From Planctomycetales bacterium ZRK34 (GTDB taxonomy: Bacteria > Planctomycetota > Phycisphaerae > Phycisphaerales > Zrk34): DNA of 64,000 nt. The DNA lies in assembly GCA_014873095.1 (NCBI GenBank), contig CP050848.1, positions 3,159,850 to 3,223,849 of the forward strand, in the 5' to 3' direction. How positions within the stretch are numbered: the first letter of the stretch is position 1; each line of letters opens with the position of its first letter. The position numbers and the translations under genes were made by a program. This document shows, piece by piece, positions 26,706 through 35,526 of this stretch. Below the pieces are notes generated by a model, which made no database searches, was not told where the DNA came from, and saw nothing but the letters and a program-made list of their open reading frames with translations.

Positions 26706-29700
26706 TCAGGGCTGTTGGGCGATGCGCCTCATGTAGTCGGCGACGGACTGTTCATATTCCTTGGGGATCGGCTCGCGGGTGGCGCCGGCGATCTGCTCGC
26801 TGCGCTCGGCGACGGAGGCGCCTTCGACGATCGTCTTGCCGGCCAGCAGACCCTGGGTCTGCTTGAGCTGCTTGACGACGCGCTGCTGGGTCTGTGCGAA
26901 CCCGAGCATGTCGCCATCGTCGAGGCGACGCAGGGCGGTGTCGAGCTCGAGAATGGCCCGGTCCAACTCACCGGTCGGCAGACGCAGCAGCTTGGCACGG
27001 GAGTAGACGGTCTGTGCGTTGGATTTAAGCTGTGTGACCTGCCGGGCCATTTCACGGTATTGCAGTTCGTTGCGGGCTGGGGCGTCGCCGACCATGCCCT
27101 TCTTGTTGGACGTGCCGCCGACTTTACCGCCGCCGGTCGCTTTGGCGTCCATGAAGCCGGGTTTTTCCTCGCGGACTTGGCCGGCCTGGAAGCCTTCGTT
27201 GGTGCGGCGGACCTTCACATCGGCGCCTTCAAGCGCCTTGAGCGTGTCGCCGACCATCTCGCCGCTGGACTGACCCTGGCGGCCGGAACCGCTGCGGCCG
27301 GGCATTTCGTTGTCGTTGGGCTTGGCGTTACCGCTCTTGCCTTTGGCCGCCCAACTCGGGATCGTGCCGTCGGCGATGTCCCAGCCCATGGTCATATCCG
27401 GCAGGCCGGTATTTGAGGTGGTGTCCTGGGCTTCCTGGGCGATTTCTTCGCTCTGCTCGACGAGGTCGCCGACGATGTCTTCGAGAGTGTCCGGCAGATC
27501 GCCCAGCGGCATCTCGCCCATCTCCTTCTTCTCGAAGTTTTCCGACTTCCACGAGATGTTGTCCGGGTCGGGTTTGAGCCACATCTCCAGGTCCGCCAGG
27601 CGCTCGCCCATTTTCTCCTGCATCTTGCGCAGGGTTTTGAGCATGTTCTCATCGCGGTCGACGGCGATCTCGATGGCGGCGGCGTTCTCACTGCCGGGCG
27701 GTTGCTTGACGTCTTCGTAGATTTCGTTGAACTCGGCGACCAGATCATTGGACGCCACCGACTCCGGCAGCACATGCATGTCTTTGGTCAGCGTTTCGAT
27801 CGCATCGGCGAGGTCGGCCTTGGCGTCTTTGTAATCATTCAGCGGGCGGGCGTCGGTCTTCAGCCCGTCGCGCAGATCCTTCATCTTCTCCAGTTGCTTG
27901 CTGGATTCGACGATCGACTGCTGCAGGTCCGCCAGGCGTTCGACGCGCTCTTCAGCTTTCTGGAATTCATCCTTGGCCTGATCCAGTTCTTTCTTGGCCT
28001 CGGCGATGGCGGTTTTGTTCATCGTCTTGAGGATCGACGAGAGCAGGTCGATCACCTGCTGCTGCTTGGCGGCCGCGGGGTCCAGTGCATTGTTGCCGAG
28101 GTCTTCGACGGCGAACAGCATCGACTCACGCACCTTCTGGTCGAGAATCGCTTGGGCGCCTTTCTCGAGCAGGGCGGCCAGATCCGCATTGCCGCCGGCC
28201 CCGCTGGAGGCCTCAGCGGCGAGCGTCTTCTGCACCACCACAATCTGGCGTGAAAGCACCAGCTGGCGAGCCGCCAGGGCGTTGCCGCTTTCGGACTTGG
28301 CCTTGGTGTCTTTGTGAAGCGCCCGCTGTTTGGCGATCAACTCCGCGAGGGCTTCGGTCGCCTGACGCGCCCCGGCGGCGGCAAGCTCCTGCTGCTGCTG
28401 CTGATTGGTCATCGTCAGCATCGCGAGGATCGCCTTTTCGGTGTCGATCGCGCCGGTGAGGCCGGAAAGATCACCATTGGTTCCGCTCATCTGAACCTTG
28501 CGCAACTGTTCGATCGCCAGCACCATCAGCGTCTGGCTCATCGTCTTGACGCGGCGGCGTATCGGATTCTCGGCGCCGGGCGCGGCGGACTCGTCTTTCT
28601 GATTGCCGATGACTTCAGCCAGCGTGTGGATCGCTTCCTGACGCTGAACTTGCACATCGATTGGATCGCCGGTCTTGCCTTCGGACAGCGCCTGAGCGGC
28701 GGCGAGGTTCAACCGCTGATCTTCGATGAGCTTGGTCAGGTCGATCGCTTTACGTGCTGCGGCGACTGCGGCAGGCGCTTCTTCGTCGATCTTCGGCAGG
28801 TTGATCAGTAGTGGCTGCGACCAGCCGGGCTGTCCCTCGGGTCGCCGATCGTATGCAGCAACGCGCAACATGCCCGGGCGATCGGCCGTCGGTGACAATT
28901 CCGCCACGCGCACCATCGCCTGCTTCAGCGAACGGGTTGCATCGCCCGAACCGTCGACAGTCCAGCTTCCGATCACGACGGGTTTACGATCAGCTTCGGG
29001 TTTGTCCTGGTCTTCGGCGGTGATGCGCACCAGTTCGATTTTGCTGAGAGCATGATCGTCGATGGCCTGGAACTGCACCTGCACGGTCGCGTTGATCTCG
29101 GCGGTCAGTTCGCCGGTCGGATCGACAAACGATACCTGCGGTGCCTGGTCGGCTACGGGGATCACGTCGTAAGCCATGGGCTCGGATTCAAGGCCCTGCT
29201 CGGAGACAAGCTGTAGCGAGTAGCGTGCGGGCTTTTCGACTTTCAACTGGGCGGTGGTCTGCCCGAGCGGGTGGCCGTCCGGGTCAGTCGGGCCGGCGGA
29301 AACCGGCAGCGACTGGCGCTGCTGGTCGTCGATGGTCAGCCAGGCTTCTTTCAGCGGCTGCGTGGTGATAATGTCCAGGTGAACCGTCGAGCCGGTCGTC
29401 GCTGTCACCGCTCCGCCGACCTGCTCGATGGGCTGGTTGCCGAGATAGGCAGGGGGTGTGATCTTCTGCGTGATCTTCTGCACCGCCGGGGCTTCGTGGA
29501 CACGCAGCTCGTACACCGAGCTGACATCGTCGCCCGCCTCGATGCGGTAGGTCATCGATTGACGAATCTGATTGACCACCGCGCTGAGTTGATCCGGCGC
29601 CTGCGCCGAGCGCGGTGTCATCGGCACATCAATGCGCTCGCCATTGGCGAGCAGGCATCGCAGCGTCGCCTGCGAGGGCACACGCCCGCCCACTTCGGCG

Positions 29701-30371
29701 ACGATGGTCACATCGGTGTCGATGCGAACATCCTGGTCGCCGGGCGTGATGTTCATGATCTGCGTGTAGGTGTTGTCGGCCAGCGGCATGAGGATGCGGC
29801 CGAGGCTCTTGTTCAGCGCGTTGCCGAACAGGGCCCATTGCCCGACGAAGATGATGATGCCGGCGGCGAACACACCCGCGGCGATGTGCAGGTGATGACG
29901 CGAAACCGCCTGCTTCGGATTCAATCGGCCGGCGGTGTTCTGAGCTTCGGATTGCACCGCCTCGATCATCCGCTGCACATTCGGGTCATCGCTGGGTTCG
30001 CGGCCCAGTTGCAGGGCGTTGATCAGGAGGTTGTTGAGTTCGGGGTAGGCTGATTCGACCAGTTGGGCTGAGTCATCGACGTCGTACCCGGGCTTCTGAC
30101 GCAGACACCAGCGCACGAGCATGACGGTCGAACCGATGACCGCAGCCAACAGCAACAGACGCATGGCCATCGGCAGCACCAGGTACTGATCAAGCATCAC
30201 CGCCGCGGCAATGCCGAGCACGACGGCCCCGATACACATCATCAAACCCGTGGTGACCCAGATCGACTGGGCCGAGCGCTGCACAATGCCCAGTACGCGC
30301 CCCAAAGTCCCGTTGTGGGCAGGAATTCCGGCGACGGGTGCCTCTACGCCATGCTCAGTTGATGCGCGCAT
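26706..30371 (-). CDS. Large membrane protein with coiled-coil region, first gene of MoxR operon
   Basis: 1221 residues. Two membrane helices lie within about residues 38-88 and a third near 180 (AAGVFAAGIIIFVGQWALFG). The next 400 residues are extracytoplasmic, Ig/beta-sandwich-like. A long helical, coiled-coil-rich stretch (KKELDQAKDEFQKAEERVER ... LEKMKDLRDGLKT) is followed by a low-complexity Gly/Lys part and a final helical domain. It resembles DUF4175-type giant membrane proteins seen in planctomycete MoxR operons, but I cannot confirm the family. GGTGA lies before the ATG at 30371. Confidence 0.7.
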   Translation of the reverse strand: MRASTEHGVEAPVAGIPAHNGTLGRVLGIVQRSAQSIWVTTGLMMCIGAVVLGIAAAVMLDQYLVLPMAMRLLLLAAVIGSTVMLVRWCLRQKPGYDVDDSAQLVESAYPELNNLLINALQLGREPSDDPNVQRMIEAVQSEAQNTAGRLNPKQAVSRHHLHIAAGVFAAGIIIFVGQWALFGNALNKSLGRILMPLADNTYTQIMNITPGDQDVRIDTDVTIVAEVGGRVPSQATLRCLLANGERIDVPMTPRSAQAPDQLSAVVNQIRQSMTYRIEAGDDVSSVYELRVHEAPAVQKITQKITPPAYLGNQPIEQVGGAVTATTGSTVHLDIITTQPLKEAWLTIDDQQRQSLPVSAGPTDPDGHPLGQTTAQLKVEKPARYSLQLVSEQGLESEPMAYDVIPVADQAPQVSFVDPTGELTAEINATVQVQFQAIDDHALSKIELVRITAEDQDKPEADRKPVVIGSWTVDGSGDATRSLKQAMVRVAELSPTADRPGMLRVAAYDRRPEGQPGWSQPLLINLPKIDEEAPAAVAAARKAIDLTKLIEDQRLNLAAAQALSEGKTGDPIDVQVQRQEAIHTLAEVIGNQKDESAAPGAENPIRRRVKTMSQTLMVLAIEQLRKVQMSGTNGDLSGLTGAIDTEKAILAMLTMTNQQQQQELAAAGARQATEALAELIAKQRALHKDTKAKSESGNALAARQLVLSRQIVVVQKTLAAEASSGAGGNADLAALLEKGAQAILDQKVRESMLFAVEDLGNNALDPAAAKQQQVIDLLSSILKTMNKTAIAEAKKELDQAKDEFQKAEERVERLADLQQSIVESSKQLEKMKDLRDGLKTDARPLNDYKDAKADLADAIETLTKDMHVLPESVASNDLVAEFNEIYEDVKQPPGSENAAAIEIAVDRDENMLKTLRKMQEKMGERLADLEMWLKPDPDNISWKSENFEKKEMGEMPLGDLPDTLEDIVGDLVEQSEEIAQEAQDTTSNTGLPDMTMGWDIADGTIPSWAAKGKSGNAKPNDNEMPGRSGSGRQGQSSGEMVGDTLKALEGADVKVRRTNEGFQAGQVREEKPGFMDAKATGGGKVGGTSNKKGMVGDAPARNELQYREMARQVTQLKSNAQTVYSRAKLLRLPTGELDRAILELDTALRRLDDGDMLGFAQTQQRVVKQLKQTQGLLAGKTIVEGASVAERSEQIAGATREPIPKEYEQSVADYMRRIAQQP

Positions 30372-30683
30372 AATTCACCTACAAATATTAGGATATCTCG
30401 ATCATAATATCGTACTAGACGCGGCGGCGATACATCGGTTCCACAAAATTCCCTGTAAAAGGCGGCGCGAACAGCGAATCACTGTAAAAATATGGCGCAA
30501 AACTATTTGTCATATGTGTTTATATGCACATCTCATACCATGTAGGGGTAGCCCTGAGTTATTGGCGGGAGGACGGGCTGCGGGCCGGAAAATCTTCTGC
30601 TGGTGTGTAAGGTTTACCGGACGGGAGTGGATACTGATGAAGCCCCGCCGTCAGGGGGCGTTTTGCGATGTGGAGTCCGCCGC
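30372..30683. other. Divergent AT-rich intergenic region
   Basis: 312 bases separate the start of the MoxR operon (minus) and the cassette 2 sigma gene (plus). The first 170 bases are clearly more AT-rich than the surrounding genes, with short palindromic pieces such as ATGTG ... CACAT near 30511-30535. Promoters for both operons must lie here, but I could not assign a clear -35/-10 pair. No supported coding sequence. Confidence 0.5.
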
Positions 30684-31235
30684 GTGAGTGATCTGCCACG
30701 AGAGTCTGATCGGCCGCTGAATCGAAAGTCGCTGGCTGTGTTGTGGACGCAGGCCCAGCCGTCGGTGGCGGCTTTCATCCGGTCGCTGGTGCCAGACTAT
30801 CACCAGGCGCAGGATCTGCTCCAGCAGACGGCTGTGGTCGTCTTCGAGAAATTCGAGACGTTCGACCATGCCCGCCCGTTCGTGGCGTGGGCGATCGGCA
30901 TCGCACGCATCGAGGTCATGCGTCATCGCCAGGGACGGGCTCGCGCGGGGTTGGTGTTCAACAGCGACCAGGTGGACCGCATCGTTCGCGCTTTCGAGTC
31001 GATGGACACAGAGCTTGACGACATGCGCGACGCGCTGGCCGCCTGCATGAACGAGCTGCCCGACCGCAATCGTCAATTGATCCGGCTGCGGTACGGCCAC
31101 CAGATGTCGGTCGCCGGCATCGGTGAGCACGTGCAGATGAAACCCAATGCGGTGATGGTCGCGCTGCATCGGGTACGCAACGCTTTGCGCGTTTGCATCC
31201 AGCGACGCCTGCAGCGGGGAGATGCCCCGGCATGA
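30684..31235 (+). CDS. ECF-type RNA polymerase sigma factor, cassette 2
   Basis: 183 residues from GTG 30684, chosen because GGAG (30672-30675) lies 8 nt upstream; the longer frame back to 30603 is unsupported. Region 2 is QAQDLLQQTAVVVFEKFETF then VAWAIGIARIEVMRHR; region 4 is MNELPDRNRQLIRLRYGHQM plus a helix-turn-helix. Same family as the sigma factors at 3475 and 40074 but diverged from them. It ends in an ATGA overlap with the FecR gene, so their synthesis is coupled. Confidence 0.9.
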   Translation: MSDLPRESDRPLNRKSLAVLWTQAQPSVAAFIRSLVPDYHQAQDLLQQTAVVVFEKFETFDHARPFVAWAIGIARIEVMRHRQGRARAGLVFNSDQVDRIVRAFESMDTELDDMRDALAACMNELPDRNRQLIRLRYGHQMSVAGIGEHVQMKPNAVMVALHRVRNALRVCIQRRLQRGDAPA

Positions 31236-32731
31236 ACCAGCCGAACCAACTCATCGACGCCTATCTCGATGGCGAGTTGACCGACCAGCAGGCTCAGCAG
31301 CTTCGTGACTATGTCGACCAGTCGCCCGAGCAGGCGATGGCCTTTGTCCGTGCCGTGTGTATGGACCAGGCATTGTATGACCTCAACGTCGTCGCCGACG
31401 AGGTCGAATCATTCGAAAACGACGATAAATACACGGAAAAACGCTCGATTGTCGGTCGTGTTGTCACCGCTCTGGCGATGGCTGCGGTATTGGCCTTGGC
31501 CGCGATGATCTGGCTGATGCAACCTGAGCCCAGGGCGGCAGCGCCCGAGGCCGTGGTCGCGACGACCGTGGCGATGTTGACCGATTCGACCCGCGCGGTG
31601 TTTGCCGACGGCCAGGCGCCGGTCATGCTGGGTGGCGAATTGCCGCCGGGTGTACTCCAACTTGAATCGGGCATGGTGCAGGTGATGTTCAAGTCCGGGG
31701 CGGTCGTCGATCTGACCGGCCCGTGTACTTTCGACATGACCGAGTCCAACCGGGGCCGCCTGATCAACGGCGTCCTGGAGGCGTACGTCCCACCGGCGGC
31801 GCGGGGGTTCACCATTGATGTGGGCCACACGCTGCGCGTCATCGATCTGGGCACGCGCTTTCGACTGACCGCGGACAATCAGCAGGTGCAGGTTCAGGTC
31901 GACGAAGGTCACGTGCAGGTGTTGCGACTTGGCCCGGATGGGCGCCCCGTCGAATCGCACACGCTTGCGGCGGCTTCGATGGCTTCCTTGGATGATGACA
32001 AACTGACTTTTGGCGAGTATGTGCCGACGCAGCGCCCGAGGCGATACATGGACGCGGTGTTGCAGGATCAGCCGGCGATGTATTGGCCGCTGAATGCCGA
32101 GTCGGGGCAGATGGCGTGGGTCGACATGGGCCCGCGGATGCTCGATGCAGCGATGAACGGTGGTGCGGGGATCATTGCCGACGGCCCGCTGGGCGAGTCG
32201 GCGGTGCATTTTGACGGTTCGAATGAACTGGCGGCCGGCTCTCGTCAGCGTGATCTGATCACCGGCGCGCCGTTGACGGTCGAAACGTGGCTTCGGCTCG
32301 GTGAGCAGACACGTCCCGCGTCGATCGTGCTGGTTTCGCCGGGCGGGCGCGACTTCGGATGGGAACTCGGCCTGATCGGGCGCGATGAACCTCTCCGTTT
32401 GGCCTTTGATCTGTTCGGCCAGCACCGTTACCGCTTCGACCAGGTCAAACTGGATCACGATCGCTGGATGCACATCGCGGTCGCGCTCGACGACGCCGGG
32501 GTCGCCCGGTTGTATGTCGATGGCAAGTTACGCCAGTCGCTGACCGGGCCGCCGCCGCGGCAGGGCGAGCCAAACAACGCCGTGGTGAAAATCGGCGGAT
32601 GGGCCGCCGGCCCCTTCTTCCGCGGCGACCTGGCCCACCTGGCGATCTATGACCACGCCCTGAAAGTCGATCGCATGCGTCATCATGTCGACAGCTCAAA
32701 ATCCGACACCGCAGACCAAGAGAATCATTGA
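31232..32731 (+). CDS. FecR-type anti-sigma/sensor protein with C-terminal LamG domain, cassette 2
   Basis: 499 residues from ATG 31232. A cytoplasmic zinc-finger-less anti-sigma-like segment (IDAYLDGELTDQQAQQLRDY) precedes a membrane helix at about 77-97 and a FecR domain (GVLQLESGMVQVMFKSGAVV, GPCTFDMTESNRGRL, VIDLGTRFRL). From residue 283 the chain is a LamG/jellyroll domain (MYWPLNAESG, VETWLRLGEQ, WMHIAVALDDAGVARLYVDG). LamG domains bind glycans, so ligand sensing outside the membrane is likely. Unlike cassettes 1 and 3 this C-terminal domain is not homologous to the next gene, but the PEP-CTERM-like protein of cassette 3 carries a LamG domain. Confidence 0.88.
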   Translation: MNQPNQLIDAYLDGELTDQQAQQLRDYVDQSPEQAMAFVRAVCMDQALYDLNVVADEVESFENDDKYTEKRSIVGRVVTALAMAAVLALAAMIWLMQPEPRAAAPEAVVATTVAMLTDSTRAVFADGQAPVMLGGELPPGVLQLESGMVQVMFKSGAVVDLTGPCTFDMTESNRGRLINGVLEAYVPPAARGFTIDVGHTLRVIDLGTRFRLTADNQQVQVQVDEGHVQVLRLGPDGRPVESHTLAAASMASLDDDKLTFGEYVPTQRPRRYMDAVLQDQPAMYWPLNAESGQMAWVDMGPRMLDAAMNGGAGIIADGPLGESAVHFDGSNELAAGSRQRDLITGAPLTVETWLRLGEQTRPASIVLVSPGGRDFGWELGLIGRDEPLRLAFDLFGQHRYRFDQVKLDHDRWMHIAVALDDAGVARLYVDGKLRQSLTGPPPRQGEPNNAVVKIGGWAAGPFFRGDLAHLAIYDHALKVDRMRHHVDSSKSDTADQENH

Positions 32732-32752
32732 CCCACAAAAGGAGACCCCGGG

Positions 32753-33457
32753 ATGTTACAACCTGCAAGACTGTTCACCGCCGCACTGATTGCCATGGCC
32801 CTGGTTGGCGCCGACGCTCGCGCCGCGACGGTCAACTTCTTCTTCTCATTCGACACGGCCACCGACGGCACCGGCAGCTACGACAACAATGTCACCGCGG
32901 ATAATTATCCCGGCACGCCGACGGTCAGCAAGACGTTCACCGTCGAATCAACCGGCAACGCCGGCGGCACGACATTCACCGATTACCAGGGCACGACATG
33001 GACCGGTTCCGGCAGCAGCGCCACGCCCGGCCACTCGTTGACCTGGAACCCCGGCAGCACCGGCAACAGCCTCTCGCTGACCTTCAGCACGCTGAACCTG
33101 ACCGACCTGTCGTTGCGCTTTGATGTCCGCTCCGGCCAGGCGGCAGGCGGCTCCTCACCGACCGGTTTCAACACATTCACCTACGACATCGGCGGTGGTG
33201 AAGTGGCTGTCGGCACGCTGGGCCCGGCGTTCACGCCCGTCGGTTCTTACCACGCGTGGAGCGTTGATCTGTCCGCGCTGGACGCCATTGAAAATCAGTC
33301 CAGCGTCACGTTGAAATGGACCTTTGACGATCTGGCGTCAAGTCCCGGCGAGTCGATGCGCATCGACAACATTCAGGCGGCCGCCACCATTCCGACACCC
33401 GCAGCCCTGCCGGCGGGGCTTGCGATGCTGGGGTTGCTGGTCATGCGCCGCAAATAG
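32753..33457 (+). CDS. Secreted PEP-CTERM-like protein, cassette 2
   Basis: 234 residues with GGAG 8 nt before the ATG. Signal peptide residues 1-24 (LIAMALVGADARA). The mature part is a beta-rich domain (WNPGSTGNSLSLTFSTLNLT, SSVTLKWTFDDLASS, GESMRIDNIQAA) common among planctomycete PEP-CTERM proteins. The tail [20 protein letters not shown] plus Arg-Lys is the sorting signal. The stop codon lies inside a cloverleaf-like repeat (33453-33505). Function unknown; probably a surface or matrix protein. Confidence 0.8.
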   Translation: MLQPARLFTAALIAMALVGADARAATVNFFFSFDTATDGTGSYDNNVTADNYPGTPTVSKTFTVESTGNAGGTTFTDYQGTTWTGSGSSATPGHSLTWNPGSTGNSLSLTFSTLNLTDLSLRFDVRSGQAAGGSSPTGFNTFTYDIGGGEVAVGTLGPAFTPVGSYHAWSVDLSALDAIENQSSVTLKWTFDDLASSPGESMRIDNIQAAATIPTPAALPAGLAMLGLLVMRRK

Positions 33458-33505
33458 CCGCGATGTAACACATCGCGGTCCGCGAATCGTTGATTCGTGG
33501 CTATT
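33453..33505. repeat. Two-hairpin cloverleaf repeat (REP-like)
   Basis: A 7-bp closing stem AATAGCC (33453-33459) / GGCTATT (33499-33505) encloses two 9-bp hairpins with 3-nt loops: CCGCGATGT/ACATCGCGG (33458-33478) and CCGCGAATC/GATTCGTGG (33480-33500, one G-T pair). The element at 46208-46270 has exactly the same design with different hairpin sequences. It separates the PEP-CTERM-like and pseudopilin genes and overlaps the former's stop codon. Confidence 0.85.
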
Positions 33506-33517
33506 GAAAGAGCATTC

Positions 33518-34225
33518 ATGCGCCGACAGGGTTTTACGCTGATTGAGCTTCTCGTGGTTGTCAGCATCATCGCGCTGCTGATCGCGATCCTGCTGCCGTC
33601 GCTGTCCAAGGCGCGCGAGCAGGCACGGTTGACGGTCTGTTCGGTCAACGTGCGAACGCTCGTACAGTTCGATCTGATCTTCGCGTCGGAGAATCGCGGC
33701 TGGCTGCCGAATTACGCCGCCTCGTCGCGCAACGACTACACGACCGACATCAGCTACGCGCTGGACTCCGCCGACGCGGTGTGGCGCAAGTGGTACCTGG
33801 AAGACCTCGGCGTGTCCGAGTCGACCTTCTACAGCCCGGACAATCCCGATTGGCAGACCTACATGACCTTCGGGCCGAGCAGCTTGTTCATCATCGGATA
33901 TCACCACTTCGCTAATCGCCCCGATTTCGAAAAGTCCGAGGCCACGGAAATACAGACCTCGTATCTTCCGTTGACCTTGCGAACCCCACTGTTTGCCCAG
34001 AAAACCCATGATCGCCCGGCCCTCGGGTTCATCTACACGGATCTGAATCGCCAACTGCCCGGCTGGTTCACTTCCTTGAACATCCGCCGCTCAAACCACT
34101 ACGATGAACTGAAAGATCAACCCGCCGGCACGCACGCCGGCCACCTCGACGGGCACGTCGAATGGATCGACGGCTCGAAGATGTTTCCGCGATGCAATTA
34201 CCGAAGCGCCACCTACTGGTGGTGA
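33518..34225 (+). CDS. Type II secretion prepilin-like protein, cassette 2
   Basis: 235 residues from ATG 33518; the frame back to 33497 runs through the REP hairpin. The leader [20 protein letters not shown] has the classical Gly before the cleavage site and Glu at +5. The C-terminal part carries [14 protein letters not shown], the DG motif of the family, and ends RSATYWW as in cassette 1. Probably a pseudopilin; paralogous to the genes at 6202 and 43594. Confidence 0.85.
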   Translation: MRRQGFTLIELLVVVSIIALLIAILLPSLSKAREQARLTVCSVNVRTLVQFDLIFASENRGWLPNYAASSRNDYTTDISYALDSADAVWRKWYLEDLGVSESTFYSPDNPDWQTYMTFGPSSLFIIGYHHFANRPDFEKSEATEIQTSYLPLTLRTPLFAQKTHDRPALGFIYTDLNRQLPGWFTSLNIRRSNHYDELKDQPAGTHAGHLDGHVEWIDGSKMFPRCNYRSATYWW

Positions 34226-34250
34226 TCGCCAATCCCCTGGAGTGATGCCT

Positions 34251-35519
34251 GTGAATTCCCGCATGTCTTCCCGCCGTTCGTTCGTCCAAGCCGCCGCCGT
34301 TTCCGCCGCGGGCGTCTCGCCGCTGGTCGGCGCGCTGCGACAGGCCTTGGGCGCCAAGCCCAATCCGACGATCATCCTGCGATCCGGTTGGCAGACTGTC
34401 AACATCGGCGACATCACTCACACGCCCGGCGTGCTCAACGTGCTGCGCAAGCATCTGCCGGATGTGCACGTGCTGGCGTGGCTGTCGCATGACGACCGCG
34501 GCGTCGGTGAAATGCTTCGCAAGGAATTTCCAAAATACGAGTTCACCACCGATCGCAAACTCGTCGGCGGTGAGTGGTTCAAACGAGCGGATTTCATGCT
34601 GCACGGGTCCGGCCCGTCGGTTGTTGCGGCGCGTGACCTGCGCTCGTGGCGCGACAAGACCGGCAAGCCATTCGGCACGTTCGGCGTCACGATCGGTTCG
34701 GTCAACGACTGGTTGCGCACGCTGCTGAATGAAGCGTCATTCGTTTATACCCGCGAGACGAAGACCCACGATGTGCTGGCCAAGGCCGGCGTGACCAAAC
34801 CCGTGATCGGGTTCATGCCCGACGGCACGTTCGACTTCCAGATTCTCAATGAGGACAAAGGCCTGGCGTATCTCAAGGCCAACGGGCTTGAAGACCGCAA
34901 GTTCATCTGCGCGATTCCGCGTCTGCGCTACACGCCCTATCACAAGATCAAGAAGGGCATCAACTGGTCCGATGAGCGCATCCGCATGGTGGAAACGACC
35001 AACGAAAAATACGGCGAGCAGGATCACGCGAAGATGCGCGAGGCGATGATCCGTTGGGTTCGTGAGACGGGTTTGAAGATTCTCGTCTGCCCGGAAATGA
35101 CGTATCAGATCGACGTGATGGACGAGTTGCTGATTGATCCGCTGCCGGCGGACGTGAAGAAAAACGTCGTGAAACGTGATACTTACTGGCTGCCGGACGA
35201 GGCGGCGTCGGTCTACAAGCGGGCGCATACGGTGGTCAGCGCCGAATGCCACAGCCCGATCATCGCCGAGGCCAACGGCACGCCGGCGTTTTATGTCCGC
35301 CAGCCGACTGACACCATCAAGGGTCAGATGTACTACGACCTCGGCCTGGCCGACTGGACCTTCGAGGTCGACGATGTCACCGGTAAGGACATCGCGGATC
35401 AGTTGATGAAGGTATACAGCGATTACACCGGCGCACAGAAGAAGCGCGCCGAGGCGATCGCGATGGCCAACGCACGTTTTGACGAGGCTTGTGCCACGCT
35501 GGGCAAGTCGCTGGGTTAA
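34251..35519 (+). CDS. Tat-exported polysaccharide pyruvyl transferase family protein
   Basis: 422 residues from GTG 34251, with GGAG (34239-34242) 8 nt upstream. The N-terminus has a twin-arginine signal (MSSRRSFVQAAAVSAAGVSP). The core ILRSGWQTVNIGDITHTPGV ... ADFMLHGSGPSVVAA ... FGTFGVTIG ... SFVYTRETKTHDVL ... VVSAECHSPIIA follows the pyruvyl transferase (CsaB/WcaK-like) fold. Known members add ketal pyruvate to glycans in the cytoplasm, so export is unusual; the activity outside the cell may differ. It is the effector gene of cassette 2 and converges with the DUF1501 gene. Confidence 0.8.
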   Translation: MNSRMSSRRSFVQAAAVSAAGVSPLVGALRQALGAKPNPTIILRSGWQTVNIGDITHTPGVLNVLRKHLPDVHVLAWLSHDDRGVGEMLRKEFPKYEFTTDRKLVGGEWFKRADFMLHGSGPSVVAARDLRSWRDKTGKPFGTFGVTIGSVNDWLRTLLNEASFVYTRETKTHDVLAKAGVTKPVIGFMPDGTFDFQILNEDKGLAYLKANGLEDRKFICAIPRLRYTPYHKIKKGINWSDERIRMVETTNEKYGEQDHAKMREAMIRWVRETGLKILVCPEMTYQIDVMDELLIDPLPADVKKNVVKRDTYWLPDEAASVYKRAHTVVSAECHSPIIAEANGTPAFYVRQPTDTIKGQMYYDLGLADWTFEVDDVTGKDIADQLMKVYSDYTGAQKKRAEAIAMANARFDEACATLGKSLG

Positions 35520-35526
35520 GCACGCA

